Under the pieces are notes generated by a model. The model saw only the letters and a list, made by a program, of their open reading frames with translations. It had not been told where the DNA came from and did not search any database. This document shows positions 16,085 through 26,100 of a stretch of 64,000 nucleotides of DNA, piece by piece. Source of the DNA: Hymenobacter latericoloratus (GTDB taxonomy: Bacteria; Bacteroidota; Bacteroidia; Cytophagales; Hymenobacteraceae); NCBI RefSeq assembly GCF_014199535.1, contig NZ_JACHNV010000005.1, positions 1-64,000 of the forward strand, read 5' to 3'. Position numbers and translations under genes: made by a program. How positions within the stretch are numbered: position 1 is the first letter of the stretch; every line of letters begins with the position of its first letter.

Positions 16085-19000
16085 GTGCTGGTGACGGGCA
16101 TTGGCTTTCTGGGCGTGTACACGGCCCTGCGCGTAAGCGCCCCGGCCCGCTTCGGCATGATTACGGCTTTTGCGGCGGTGCTGCTGGCCCTGCACTACTA
16201 CCTGCGGCCCAAGCCGTTTGCCGCCCGGCTGCATGTATGGTTGCAAAGCAGCGCGGCGGCCGTGTTTTTGTTTGCCTGCGTGGGCGCCGTGAGTGTGCCC
16301 GGGCTGCAGTGGGCGGGCCCGCCCCTGAGTTACCTGCTGCTGCTGAGCGGGGTAGCCGCCAACCTGTGGCTGGCCTGGGACGCCAGCCGGGAGTCGGTGG
16401 CTACCCTGCACGGCGTGCTGAGCCTGGTGGCCCTGGCCGTGCTGCCCCATACCCTGCTCACCCTGGGAGCGGCGGCGGGCGTTACGGCGTTCCGCATTGG
16501 GATTACCTACCGGCAGCGCTGGAAATACCAGCTGCTGCTGAGCATCATCAGCTTCTTCGCTTTCCATTACTACTGGCATGCCTCCCTTACCGCAGCCGGG
16601 CCGCTTACCGGCGGGCTGCGGCTTGGGGCGCTGGGCTTCGTGCTGCTGGTGGGGGTAGCAGCGGCCGTGGTGCAGTACCGCAAAGTGTACGCTAACGCCC
16701 GTTTTGATGGGCTGCTGTTTTCGGCCCACATGCTGAACTGGACGTGCCTGGGCATCAATCTGTACCTGTATAGCACCGGCTCGCCCTGGAAAACGGTGCC
16801 GCTCGGCCTGGGGGCCCTGCTTACTTTTGGCGTGGCCCGCCGGGCGCGGCAGCTGGGCATCCGGTGGCTGTTCCGCACGGATAGCATTATTTCCCTGGCA
16901 CTGGCCTTGTTCACGGCCTTTTCTTTGCAGGGCTGGCACGCGTCTGGCTCCCTGATTCTGCTGTTTATGCTGCTGGAAACGCTGCTGGTGGCGTTCATTA
17001 TGGTCCGGGAAAACGAGGCTATGGTGTCGCAGGTGGCCATGGTGGGGGCGGTACTGGCAGCGGTACTGCTGCTGGTGCTCAACATCAGTCAGGTAGCTGC
17101 CTACTCGCCCGCCGAGCTGCACCGCAACGCGTTTTTGCTGCTGCTGGCCGGGCTGCTGGGCGCTGGCTACTACCACTTGCTGCAGCGCCAACCCGCACCC
17201 GACGGCGAAGCGGGACTTATTGGCCGGGAGCTGTACCAGGGCTTTGGGCTGATGGTAGGCGCCCTGTACCTGGGCACGGCTGTGTTGCTGCTCCGGGCGC
17301 TGTTTGGCGTGCCGCACCCACCAGTTGGGGCGTTGCTGGGCGGTGCATTTGGAGTCGCCGGAATATTGTTTGGTGGGGCGTGGTGGCTGCGTAGCTACCC
17401 CGGCTGGTTCCGGAGCATGCATTACTTGGGTGGCCAGGTATTTTTGGCGGTTGCCATCGTGGGCCTACATAAGCTGGGGCTGAGTTGGCCGGCCACTGCC
17501 GCCCTGCTCTACCTGGAAACCCTGGTGCTGGCCGGCGCGCTGGCCTGGTATGGCGAGGCCGCGTTGTACCGAATACTCGCGGGGGCGGCCCTGCTCGGCG
17601 GCGGCTGGTTTCTGCTGGCTTCTGCCCACGCCTTCCGGGTGGTGCCGGAAACGGTGCTGTACCAGCGGCTGCTCCTGCTGGTACTGGCGGGCCTAAGCAA
17701 CACTGTCCTGCTTTCACTGCCCACCCGGTGGCCCCGCTTTACGCAGGCGGTAGCGGCAGCTTCTGCCCAACGCCTACTCACGGGCCTGCAGCTGTTCACG
17801 GTGCTGGTGTATCTGACCGGGGCCGGGCTACTGGGGCAGGCGCTGTTTGGGGTTGCGCACCCGCCGGTAGCTGCTCTTCTTGGAAGTACGGTGGTAGTGG
17901 CGGCCGGGGTATTCGGGCTGGCAGAGTGGCTGCGCGGCAGTACCGGCTGGTTCCGGCCCGCCCACCTGCTGCTCGGGCAGCTTCTGCTGATGATAGCCGT
18001 ACTGGGCCTGCACGAAACGGGACTGTCGGGGCCCGCAACCGGCACCCTGCTGTACCTGGAAGTGCTGCTGATGACCGTTTGGCTGGCCTGGCGGGCCGAG
18101 TTGCTGGTGTATCGGGTGCAGCTGTACCTGGCGCTGGCCCTGGCTGCCGTTCTGCCGTTGCTGGCTTATCAAACCGGCCAGATAACGGACTCCCTGCGGG
18201 CCCTGCTGCTGACGGGTGCGGCACTGGCTACCCTGGGCACGCAGTTGCTGCTCAGCTGGCGCCAGGCCCCACCCCACGATGCGCTGCCCCTGCCCGACAG
18301 CCCCGCCTTCCGGGTGCGCCTGTTCAGCCTGCTGATGGGCCTGCAGCTGCTGGCGGCCGGCGGGCTGGTATATGAGCACACCTGGGCCGGGTGGGTGGCC
18401 GCCGCCGTAGGCGCGGGCCTGCTCGTGGTTCGGCGGGTAGGCAAGGTACCGGGCTTGTGGAGCGGGGTAGCCGCCGCGGCTATTGGCTACCAGGTGCTGC
18501 AGTGGAGCGAGGTGCTGCCAGCCGGATCGGTTTTCCGGCCGTGGGCGGTACTGGGCTACCTGCTGCCGCTGCTGGCCCTGCCCGCAGCGGGTATGTTCTG
18601 CTCGTGGTGGGCAGCCCGGCAGCAGCACGTACGCTGGCCGTGGCTGTACCTGGGGGGCTTGCAGCTGCTGCTGGGAGCGTGGGCAACCCTTGCCCCGCGC
18701 ACCGAGGCCCTACCCGTTCTGGCCTGGACCGGGCTGGCCGCCGGCCTGGCCCTGGCAGCCCAGGTAGTGCGCCGCCGCTTCGGCCAGGCCGAGGCTCTGC
18801 GCCGGGCTGGCTCGCCCGATAGTTTTCTGTTGCATCTGGCTTACGTGCTGCTGGCCGTGGCCTTTCTGGGGCACTTTACGCTGCTGGCCACCCACTCGTC
18901 TGATGTTTTGCTGGGCTTGCCCGCCCGGCGCTTCACGGCGGCGGCCCTGCTTCTGATGGTGGCCGGCTGGGCCTGGCAGCGCCCACCTGCCACGGCGCCG

Positions 19001-19789
19001 GTTTACCGCTCCTGGCGCTACCTGCACCCATTGCTGCCGGAAGTAGCCCTGGTGTTCGGCGGCTTCACGGCGTGGCACGAGGCCCGCACAGCGTGGCACG
19101 CCCCGCTCTGGCTGCTGCTGGCTTTTGCCCTCACCCTGGGCGGGCGCTACCTCCCCCTGCGCCTGCGGCGGGTGCGCGTGTACGGGCTGCTGTTCTTTGG
19201 GGCAGCGGTGCTGAGCAGTAGCTACGTGGCCCTGGCCTACCTGGCGCCGGGCCAGCTGCTTAGCCTCGCCGGCCTGACCACCATGGCCACTACGCTGGCG
19301 CTGTTTGCTTACGCGGCGGTAGCGCTGCAGCATTTCCCCAGCGCGGCGGCCGCCACCTGGCCGCGCCTGCTGGCCCCGATGGCCGCCCTGGGCCGCCTGC
19401 CCACCCAGGCGCTGATTCCGCTGCTGCTGTACCCGGCCTTCGGGGTGCTCACGCTGCTGCTGCTGCAAACCTTCGACCGCTCTATTCTCACGGTGCTGCT
19501 CATGCTGGAGGTAGTGGCCGCTTTTGTTAGTAGCCTGCTGCTGCGCCGCCAGGATTTACGCTACGCCTCCCTGGCCGGCACCGTGCTGTGCTTTGGCCGG
19601 CTGCTGCTCATCGACCTCCGGCAGCACGGCACCATCACCCGCGCCATCGTCTTTATCCTGATGGGGGTGCTGCTGCTGGGCATGAATGCGCTGTATGCTC
19701 GTTTCAAAAGCCGGTTTGCGGCCCCCGCGTCCACCGGACCGCCCGACCCCGACGAGCTGGCCGAGCCCCTGGCCGATTCGCTGCGCTAA
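16085..19789 (+). CDS. Main membrane part of DUF2339 protein
   Basis: This 1234-residue, extremely hydrophobic protein has roughly thirty or more predicted membrane helices, Leu/Ala/Gly rich. The order of motifs (LGVYTALRVSAPARFGMI at the start and SLAGTVLCFGRLLLIDLRQHGTITRAIVFILMGVLLLGMNALYARF at the end) matches the DUF2339 family, whose cellular role is unknown. Internal segments such as GQALFGVAHPPVAALLG and RALFGVPHPPVGALLG repeat within it, pointing to internal duplication. The GTG at 16,085 is simply the first possible start after the TAG; the original protein very likely included the upstream piece. A good terminator follows. Confidence 0.8.
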   Translation: MLVTGIGFLGVYTALRVSAPARFGMITAFAAVLLALHYYLRPKPFAARLHVWLQSSAAAVFLFACVGAVSVPGLQWAGPPLSYLLLLSGVAANLWLAWDASRESVATLHGVLSLVALAVLPHTLLTLGAAAGVTAFRIGITYRQRWKYQLLLSIISFFAFHYYWHASLTAAGPLTGGLRLGALGFVLLVGVAAAVVQYRKVYANARFDGLLFSAHMLNWTCLGINLYLYSTGSPWKTVPLGLGALLTFGVARRARQLGIRWLFRTDSIISLALALFTAFSLQGWHASGSLILLFMLLETLLVAFIMVRENEAMVSQVAMVGAVLAAVLLLVLNISQVAAYSPAELHRNAFLLLLAGLLGAGYYHLLQRQPAPDGEAGLIGRELYQGFGLMVGALYLGTAVLLLRALFGVPHPPVGALLGGAFGVAGILFGGAWWLRSYPGWFRSMHYLGGQVFLAVAIVGLHKLGLSWPATAALLYLETLVLAGALAWYGEAALYRILAGAALLGGGWFLLASAHAFRVVPETVLYQRLLLLVLAGLSNTVLLSLPTRWPRFTQAVAAASAQRLLTGLQLFTVLVYLTGAGLLGQALFGVAHPPVAALLGSTVVVAAGVFGLAEWLRGSTGWFRPAHLLLGQLLLMIAVLGLHETGLSGPATGTLLYLEVLLMTVWLAWRAELLVYRVQLYLALALAAVLPLLAYQTGQITDSLRALLLTGAALATLGTQLLLSWRQAPPHDALPLPDSPAFRVRLFSLLMGLQLLAAGGLVYEHTWAGWVAAAVGAGLLVVRRVGKVPGLWSGVAAAAIGYQVLQWSEVLPAGSVFRPWAVLGYLLPLLALPAAGMFCSWWAARQQHVRWPWLYLGGLQLLLGAWATLAPRTEALPVLAWTGLAAGLALAAQVVRRRFGQAEALRRAGSPDSFLLHLAYVLLAVAFLGHFTLLATHSSDVLLGLPARRFTAAALLLMVAGWAWQRPPATAPVYRSWRYLHPLLPEVALVFGGFTAWHEARTAWHAPLWLLLAFALTLGGRYLPLRLRRVRVYGLLFFGAAVLSSSYVALAYLAPGQLLSLAGLTTMATTLALFAYAAVALQHFPSAAAATWPRLLAPMAALGRLPTQALIPLLLYPAFGVLTLLLLQTFDRSILTVLLMLEVVAAFVSSLLLRRQDLRYASLAGTVLCFGRLLLIDLRQHGTITRAIVFILMGVLLLGMNALYARFKSRFAAPASTGPPDPDELAEPLADSLR

Positions 19790-19792
19790 CGT

Positions 19793-19828
19793 AAAAGCCG
19801 GAGCCGGATTACTTCCGGCTCCGGCTTT
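19793..19828. terminator. Bidirectional Rho-independent terminator
   Basis: A perfect 15-bp stem AAAAGCCGGAGCCGG / CCGGCTCCGGCTTTT lies between the convergent DUF2339 and M28 peptidase genes. A and T tracts on both sides suit use in both directions. Confidence 0.85.
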
Positions 19829-19861
19829 TGCGTTACAGTGTCTTTACCACCCGAAAGCCGC

Positions 19862-20725
19862 CTACAGCCCCAGAATGGCGGCGTACACGCCGTTTACTAC
19901 CTCAGCCATGCGCCGGAAGTCTAGGGTATCGATAGTATCGGAGGGAAGGTGGTAGTGAGGGTTGCGCAGGAAGGCCGTGTCGTTGATCATCACGGCCTCG
20001 TAGCCGTAGGTCCAGTAGTTGCGGTGGTCAGAGAGGCCCGCCAGGCCCATTTCGGCCGGCAGGTTGATGCGCTGCACGTCAATATCGGCGTTGGCCTGCA
20101 TAAGCTCCTGCACCTGCTGGGTAAACGCCTCCTGCCCCGTGCGGCCTACTACCGTAATAAAATTGCCGGTGCTGGGGTAGCGGGCGGCCAGCTGCTCGTT
20201 GGGAAAGCGCTGGGAGCCGGGCTCGTCGCGGAAGTAGCCAATCATTTCGTAGCAGAGCATGGCCCGCACCGGCACGCCGGCCTCGTGCAGGGACTTGGCG
20301 TGCACGGCGCTGCCCATGTACTCGGTGGCAAAGTAGGGCGGCTCCTCGTTGGGGTAGGCCACCAACTCTACGCAGTATTTGAGGTTGGAGCCCAGCGTGT
20401 GCAGCAGGCGAGCCGTTTCCAGCAGGCCGGCCACGGCGCTGGCGTTGTCGTCGGCCCCGGGCGTTTCATCGAACACATCGTAGTGGGCTCCCACTACAAT
20501 GCGCGGCGCGCTCAGGGAGCCCACCGACAAAATAATGTTGCGGTACTGCCGACCATCGGCCCGGAAGAGCTGCTCCGCCACGGAACCGCCCCCCAGTTTC
20601 TCGAACTCCGCCTTAATGTAGTCGGCCGCTTGGTCCAACGACCGGAGGTTGCGGTAGTGGCGGGCAGGCTGCAGAGAAGTCAGGAACTTGACGTGGGCGT
20701 AGAGCAGGTTCTGGTCGGCGTGCAT
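19862..20725 (-). CDS. M28 family zinc aminopeptidase
   Basis: This 287-residue metallopeptidase starts from the ATG at 20,725 (MHADQNLLYAHVKFL). The two-zinc site is readable: His/Asp in VVGAHYDVFDETPGADDNASAVAG, catalytic Glu pair in YPNEEPPYF, a further Asp downstream, and the final His in NPHYHLPSDTIDTLDF. Family members cleave N-terminal residues of peptides. No signal peptide is visible with this start, so a cytoplasmic place is likely, although an upstream in-frame extension exists. Convergent with the DUF2339 gene. Confidence 0.85.
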   Translation of the reverse strand: MHADQNLLYAHVKFLTSLQPARHYRNLRSLDQAADYIKAEFEKLGGGSVAEQLFRADGRQYRNIILSVGSLSAPRIVVGAHYDVFDETPGADDNASAVAGLLETARLLHTLGSNLKYCVELVAYPNEEPPYFATEYMGSAVHAKSLHEAGVPVRAMLCYEMIGYFRDEPGSQRFPNEQLAARYPSTGNFITVVGRTGQEAFTQQVQELMQANADIDVQRINLPAEMGLAGLSDHRNYWTYGYEAVMINDTAFLRNPHYHLPSDTIDTLDFRRMAEVVNGVYAAILGL

Positions 20726-21205
20726 GCGGACGGCGGGCGTAAGGGAAGCAGCAGGTGGGGCGTTGCACGGCGGGCATCGCAGGCGCTCAGGCTCAACAGG
20801 GCCCACAGCCCCCGGCTACCGCTTCGTGGCAGAAACATACCCCCTAAACGGCAGCGGGCCCTAATGGGTCATCGGATGCCGGCTTTCTTTTTCAGCCGTG
20901 CAAATGCCCCGCTGAGCAAACGCGGACGGGCCAGGCCCCGAAGTAGGGCCTGCTCCTGCGGCCATAACCCCGGGCCCGGGGCGGCGGCGGCTTGCACCCG
21001 CGGGGTAGCCGGGCTTCCGGACCGTGGCTACCCGAGCCAAGTGCCGTAGGCCCGGGGAACAGCTCTGGGCTGGCCATTATGAGCCCGCATGCCGCGCAGA
21101 GCGGGCTTTCGGGGCCAGCCCAGGTGCCGGGCCGGGCTGTTCGCGCGCTTCGGCCGGCCGCGCAACGTTGGGGCAGGGGCACGGGCTAACCCAAAACGTC
21201 GGCCG
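20726..21205. other. GC-rich intergenic region without a recognisable gene
   Basis: These 480 bases lie upstream of the M28 gene. They contain ATACCCCCTAAA at 20,837-20,848, identical to a site upstream of amt, and very GC-rich sequence from 20,920 on. The 14-mer GCGGCTTGCACCCG at 20,987-21,000 recurs inverted at 56,923-56,936. The frames here look like chance frames in GC-rich DNA. Confidence 0.4.
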
Positions 21206-21634
21206 CTATTCTTCCAGCAGCCAGCTTTCGGCTTCCGCCTCGTTATCGAAGTACTTGACCGTGAGGGGCAGGCGCCCCAGCTGCATGACTACTTGCGCGG
21301 CAGCCAGCCGGCTAAACACGTTGAACGACTGCACCACCGCCGCCCGCTGGTACCCACAGTCCTGCACGGCTTGCTGGGTCCAGGTGCTAACCAACCAGTG
21401 CTGCAGGTCTGCCGAGAGGGGGCGCATGTCCCGGTGGTCGGTGAGGATGCCCGTGACCCCGTACTGCAGCAGCGCCTCACTCGCCGCTTCGTAGAGCCGC
21501 TGCACTTCCGCGTCGGAGGCCGGAGTACTGTACCAGTCCAGGCGTACGTACCCGGCAGAATGGTAAACGACTTTGCCAGCCTGATTTTCGAGAATCAACA
21601 GGTCGGCGTTATGAAGAAAGTATGCGGCGGCCAT
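21206..21634 (-). CDS. STAS/SpoIIAA-like hypothetical protein (second copy)
   Basis: 142 residues from the ATG at 21,634; an upstream TTG could add 13 more. It shares the layout of the protein at 3253-3654: an N-terminal strand pair (LLILENQAGKVVYHSAGYVRLDW), VTGILTDHRDMRPL, AAVVQSFNVFSRLA, and the ending VKYFDNEAEAESWLLEE. The two are clearly paralogues at low identity. Unlike the first copy, it is not next to a kinase. Family function unknown. Confidence 0.6.
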   Translation of the reverse strand: MAAAYFLHNADLLILENQAGKVVYHSAGYVRLDWYSTPASDAEVQRLYEAASEALLQYGVTGILTDHRDMRPLSADLQHWLVSTWTQQAVQDCGYQRAAVVQSFNVFSRLAAAQVVMQLGRLPLTVKYFDNEAEAESWLLEE

Positions 21635-21780
21635 AAGGGCGGCAAAGCTAGCTGGCACTTGTTCACTAGGCAAGCAAGCTCGCTTATAAGGTCAACTATT
21701 TTTTCTATTGCGCACTTGAAAAATACCAATCGTCCCGCCGGATTAGTCCTGCACGGCACGCCTCCCGCCGGCGCTTTCCG

Positions 21781-21788
21781 TATCTTTA
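21781..21788 (+). promoter_or_regulatory. Candidate -7 promoter box (TATCTTTA)
   Basis: Seven of eight positions fit TAnnTTTG; it lies 25 bases before the Uma2-type gene start. The flanking 21,660-21,780 stretch is AT-rich. Confidence 0.4.
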
Positions 21789-21812
21789 CTACTGCCCGAA
21801 ACGCCCGCTATT

Positions 21813-22409
21813 ATGCCGCCCATCACCAGCCTTTCTCAGCTCGACCTCACCAAAACCTACACCTACGCTGATTACCTGACGTGGCAGCTCACGGAGTGGG
21901 TAGAGCTCATTCGGGGCAAAGTGCGCCCCATGAGCCCAGCGCCACGGGTAGTGCACCAGCGGATTTCCAGCCGCCTGATGGGTATAATTTACGCCCGGTT
22001 GGCGCAGCATCGCTGCGAAGTTTTCCACGCTCCCTTCGATGTGCGCCTGACTACAACCTCCGCCAACGGTGATGCCGAGGTTACCACCGTCGTGCAGCCG
22101 GATATCTGCGTGGTGTACGACCCAGGCAAGCTGGATGAAAAAGGCTGCGTAGGTGCTCCCGACTGGATTATCGAAATCCTGAGCCCCGGCAACCTTGCCC
22201 GCGACACCAAGGAGAAATTCGACCTCTACGAGGAGGATGTGGTAGGCGAATACTGGATTGTGTCGCCCGGCGAGAAGAGCGTGACGGTGTATGTGCTCCG
22301 GGACGGCTGCTACCAGGTGCGCGGCGAGTTCTACACGCCCGGCCTCATTCCGGTGCACACGTTGCCCGAGTTTGGCGTTGAGTGGACGGAGGTGTTTAAG
22401 GGGGTGTAA
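21813..22409 (+). CDS. Uma2 family (DUF820) restriction-endonuclease-like protein
   Basis: The 198-residue protein has the PD-(D/E)xK-like Uma2 fold: YTYADYLTW, the WVELIRGKVRPMSPAP entry, HQRISSRLMGII, then VVQPDICVVYDPGKLDEKGCVGAPDWIIEILSPGN with the Asp and Glu of the putative catalytic site. K-x-x-x-Y and VGEYWIVSPGEKSVTVYVL follow. The family is expanded in cyanobacteria and Bacteroidota, and its biological targets are not settled. It stands alone and has its own promoter-like box. Confidence 0.85.
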   Translation: MPPITSLSQLDLTKTYTYADYLTWQLTEWVELIRGKVRPMSPAPRVVHQRISSRLMGIIYARLAQHRCEVFHAPFDVRLTTTSANGDAEVTTVVQPDICVVYDPGKLDEKGCVGAPDWIIEILSPGNLARDTKEKFDLYEEDVVGEYWIVSPGEKSVTVYVLRDGCYQVRGEFYTPGLIPVHTLPEFGVEWTEVFKGV

Positions 22410-22449
22410 GGGGGTATTGGCACTACAACCAACTACCCCACTAGTACAT

Positions 22450-23040
22450 CTACTCTTCTTTAGGAAATAAAACTTTGAATCTGCTACATAAGGCCAGGAA
22501 GGGAGCAACTTGCCTGTTATTGGAACTATGTAGTGGACCTACATCAATCCGAATATTTCCGTATTTACTCTTAATATTTAGTATTCCACTCACATCGTCA
22601 GTTTCAAAGTGCGTTTGTTTTGGTTCGTTATAAATAGTATCAATGTTTGAAACTGCTACAGACTTATACACTGCTTTGGCCAGATTGAACAAGCTATCAG
22701 CCTGTGATGCCGTGACTGCTACCTCTACTGTATCATGTGTTGCTACTTCTCGCTGCAGCTTATCATCGTAATCATATTGGCTTGTTAGTCGGTAAGCATA
22801 CATTGTTGCGCCCGGCTTTTCAGAGAAACGATGGAATTGCCACAGTCTTCGAATTTTAGGTCTCAATAAGAACTGGGTGTCACCTCTGTTAATTACAGTG
22901 CCTCTTACTGAGGCCCCTATAGTATAGAAATAGCTACGCTTAAGCGTAAAATTTTCTTCGGCCTTGGGTTGACATCTTGTAAGCAGGAGGCCTGCAAGAG
23001 CGCATAAGAGTGATAAATGATATATGCGCACTCCATTCAT
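22450..23040 (-). CDS. AT-rich hypothetical lipoprotein
   Basis: This is a 196-residue protein with a lipoprotein signal peptide (LSLLCALAGLLLTRC, lipid-modified Cys at about 23). The mature part is soluble and polar with no family I recognise. Its base composition is much lower in GC than nearly all neighbours, with many AAA/ATA/TTT codons, which suggests recent acquisition. It faces the alpha-2-macroglobulin gene divergently with about 108 bases between starts. Confidence 0.65.
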   Translation of the reverse strand: MNGVRIYHLSLLCALAGLLLTRCQPKAEENFTLKRSYFYTIGASVRGTVINRGDTQFLLRPKIRRLWQFHRFSEKPGATMYAYRLTSQYDYDDKLQREVATHDTVEVAVTASQADSLFNLAKAVYKSVAVSNIDTIYNEPKQTHFETDDVSGILNIKSKYGNIRIDVGPLHSSNNRQVAPFLALCSRFKVLFPKEE

Positions 23041-23148
23041 GTCAGACTGTCCTTATTAGTATTTATCCCTTCCTCAAACCTATACAAAACATAGCAGAAA
23101 CGCCGTTTTTCTATACCTTCCGGCGTCCTTTCTACCTCCTCCCTATCC

Positions 23149-26100
23149 ATGCTATTCCGCTCCGTTTCTCGCCTGCCGCTGCTGGTGCTGCTGGCTTTGC
23201 TGTGTGCCTGCTCTAAGTCGGGCTCCGATGCCACTTTGGACCCCAACGGCGAGGAAATTGACCCCTACCAGAATCTGGTGTTTCAGTTTGCCGATGCCGT
23301 GGCCAACCCGGAGCAGCAGGACCGCTGGGATACGGTGCAGGTAGTGAAGTTTGAGCCGGCCATGCGCGGCAAGTTCAAGTGGACCTCGGATCGGGAGTTG
23401 ATTTTCTCGCCCACCACGCCCTTTAAACCCAGCACCGCCTTCAAGGCCACCCTGCAAAAAGAGGCCCTGCCGGAGGGCAAACGCAACGTAGAGCTGCCCG
23501 AGAACCGCCAGAAATTCCACACGCCCTACCTGCAGCTGCAGGAGCCCCAGGCCTTCTGGGGCCGCTCGGAGCGGGCGGCGGGCACGGCTGAAATGCGGGT
23601 GGAGCTACCCTTCAACTACAGCGTAAAGCCCGCCGACGTAAAGCCCCTGCTCCGCGTGACCCAGGACGGGCAGCCCGTGGCCTTTGAGGTGAGCGGAGAG
23701 CCAGGCCAGGTAGTGCGCGTGAGCCTCAACCAACAGGTGCGCCCCGGCAGCCCCCTCACGGTAGCGCTGGGCCAGGGTCTGCGCGCCCAGGGTAGCGACC
23801 AGGCCTCTACCGCCGACTACGAAAAGCAGGTGCAGGTGCCCGACCCGGAGGCCCTGGAGGTGCGCTCTATCACCGGTACCCTGCAGTCAGCCGACCCCGT
23901 CATCACCATCCTGACCAGCCAACCAGTAACCACGGGTGACTTACAAAATGCCCTATCGGTGTCGCCGCAGGTGGCCTACGAGGTGGAGGAGCTGGAAAGC
24001 GGCTTCCGACTCAAGGGCGGTTTCGAGGTGGGTAAGAGCTACCAGGTGAGCTTGCGCCAGGGGCTGCGGGGTGGCCTAGGCGGTCATTTAAGCGAGGACT
24101 TTACCCAAACGGTAAGCTTCTCCGATGAGCGGCCGACCATCAGCTTCGCCAGTGCTGAAAAGGCCATGTACCTCGATGCCCTGGGTGGGCGCAACCTGGG
24201 CGTGCGCATCAACGAGGTAGGCCAGGTGAAGGTGACCATTGCCAAGGTCTACGCCAACAACATCCAGCAGCTCTTGCGCGGCGGCACCCAGTACGGCTAC
24301 CCCGGCTACGACGGAGAATATTCTGGTGATGAAGACCAGGATGAGGAGGGCGAATACGTGGACCGCTCCTACCAATACTACGACGTAGAAAACCTGGGCA
24401 ACGTACTCACGGAGCGCACTTACACCGTGTCGGGGCTGCCGAAGGCGCAGGGGCTGCGGCTGCTGAACCTGAATCTGAAGGACCTGGAGTTTTCCGGTGG
24501 CTTGAAGGGCCTCTACATCATTAAAGTGCAGGACACCGAGCGGCAGTGGCTACAGGTAAGCAAGCTGGTGGCCGTGTCGGATATTGGGCTGATTGTGAAG
24601 CAGGGCAAGGCCGGTAGCACGCTGGTATTTGCCAATTCTATCCGCAACGCCAAGGCCCTAAGCGGCGTGGAAATGCGCTTTATCAGTACCAACAACCAGG
24701 TAATGGGCACCGGCCTTACCAACGGCGAGGGTGTAGCAAAATTCGATAGCACCGCCCAAAACGGCCGGTTCCGGCTGGGCATGGTGATGGCCCAACAGGG
24801 CAACGATTTCACCTTCCTCGACCTGAGCCGCAGCCGCGTAGAAACCTCCCGCTTTGAGGTGGGTGGCCTACAGAGCAACGCCGCCCGCTACCAGGCCTTT
24901 CTCTACGGCGACCGGGACCTGTACCGCCCCGGAGACACCATCCAGACCAATACCGTCATCCGGACCGAGGATTGGCAGGCGCCGCCCAAAGGTTTGCCAG
25001 TGAAAATCAGGCTGCTGCTGCCCACCGGCAAGGAGTACGCCGGTCTGCAGAAAACCCTGAATGCAGCCGGCTCCTTCGAAGCGCGTTTCCTGCTACCCCC
25101 CGCCGTGATGACGGGCCTCTACACGATGGAAGTACTGACCGGTAACGACGTGCTGCTAGCCTCGCGTCAGATTTCGGTGGAGGAATTTATTCCGGACCGC
25201 ATGAAGGTAACGGTGAAAGCCTCCAGGGCTGTAGTGAAGCCCGGTCAGGCCGTTGCAGCCCAGATTACGGCCCAGAACCTGTTCGGCCCGCCGGCCGCCG
25301 ACCGCAAGTTTGAAGTAGAGTTTTCCTTGAAAGAAAAAGCCTTCAATCCCAAAGGCTTTGAGCAGTACACCTTCGCCATTAATAGCGGCGAGCGGCGGCG
25401 CGGCGGCTACGGCTACCAGGAATCGACGCCCATTTCCGACCGCTTCGAGAAAACCACCCGCGAAGGCACTACGGATGCCGCCGGCCGCGGCACGGCCACG
25501 TACGAGGTGCCCGATTACACCGACCTCGGTACTCTGGAAGGCGCGGCCTTCACAACGGTGTTCGATGAAACCGGCCGCCCCGTGAACCGGCTGGCTACCT
25601 TTGAAGTGCAAACTCAACCCGTGTTGTTCGGCATTAGCAGCCCCAATGAGTTGGTGAGCACCGGCAAGCCCCTGGCCGTGCAGCTGGTGGCCCTTACCCC
25701 AGCTGGCAAGCCCACCCAGGCTCAGGCCCAGGTGCGCATTGTGCGCCTGCTCTGGGAAACGGTGATTGAGCGTCAGGGCGGCCGCTACGTGTACAACTCG
25801 CAGAAGCGGGAACAGGTAGTGCTAAACCGCACCATTCCGGTGTACGGCGGCAGCAATGCCGAGGCCCACCTGGGCTTCTCGCCCACCTACTCCGGCGAAT
25901 ACGAAATCCGCGTGTCCCGGCCTGGGGCCGTCACCTACGTGGCCCGGCAGGTGTACGCCTACGGCTACGGCGACACCCAGAGCAACTCCTTCGAGGTAAA
26001 CAACGAAGGTGAGGTGACCATTGAAGCCGACAAGCCCAAGTACGAGCCCGGCGAAACGGCTAACCTCCTGCTGAAAACGCCCTTCCCCGGTCGCGTGCTC

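Noticed and set aside
15911-17422. Long minus-strand open frame of 503 codons
   Set aside because: It lies opposite the DUF2339 gene and has a Gln/His/Arg/Pro composition typical of antisense frames in GC-rich genes.
20892-21182. Open frame of 96 codons in the gap between M28 and STAS-like genes
   Set aside because: Arg/Gly/Pro-rich, no start context, no similarity to any family I know; likely chance in GC-rich DNA.
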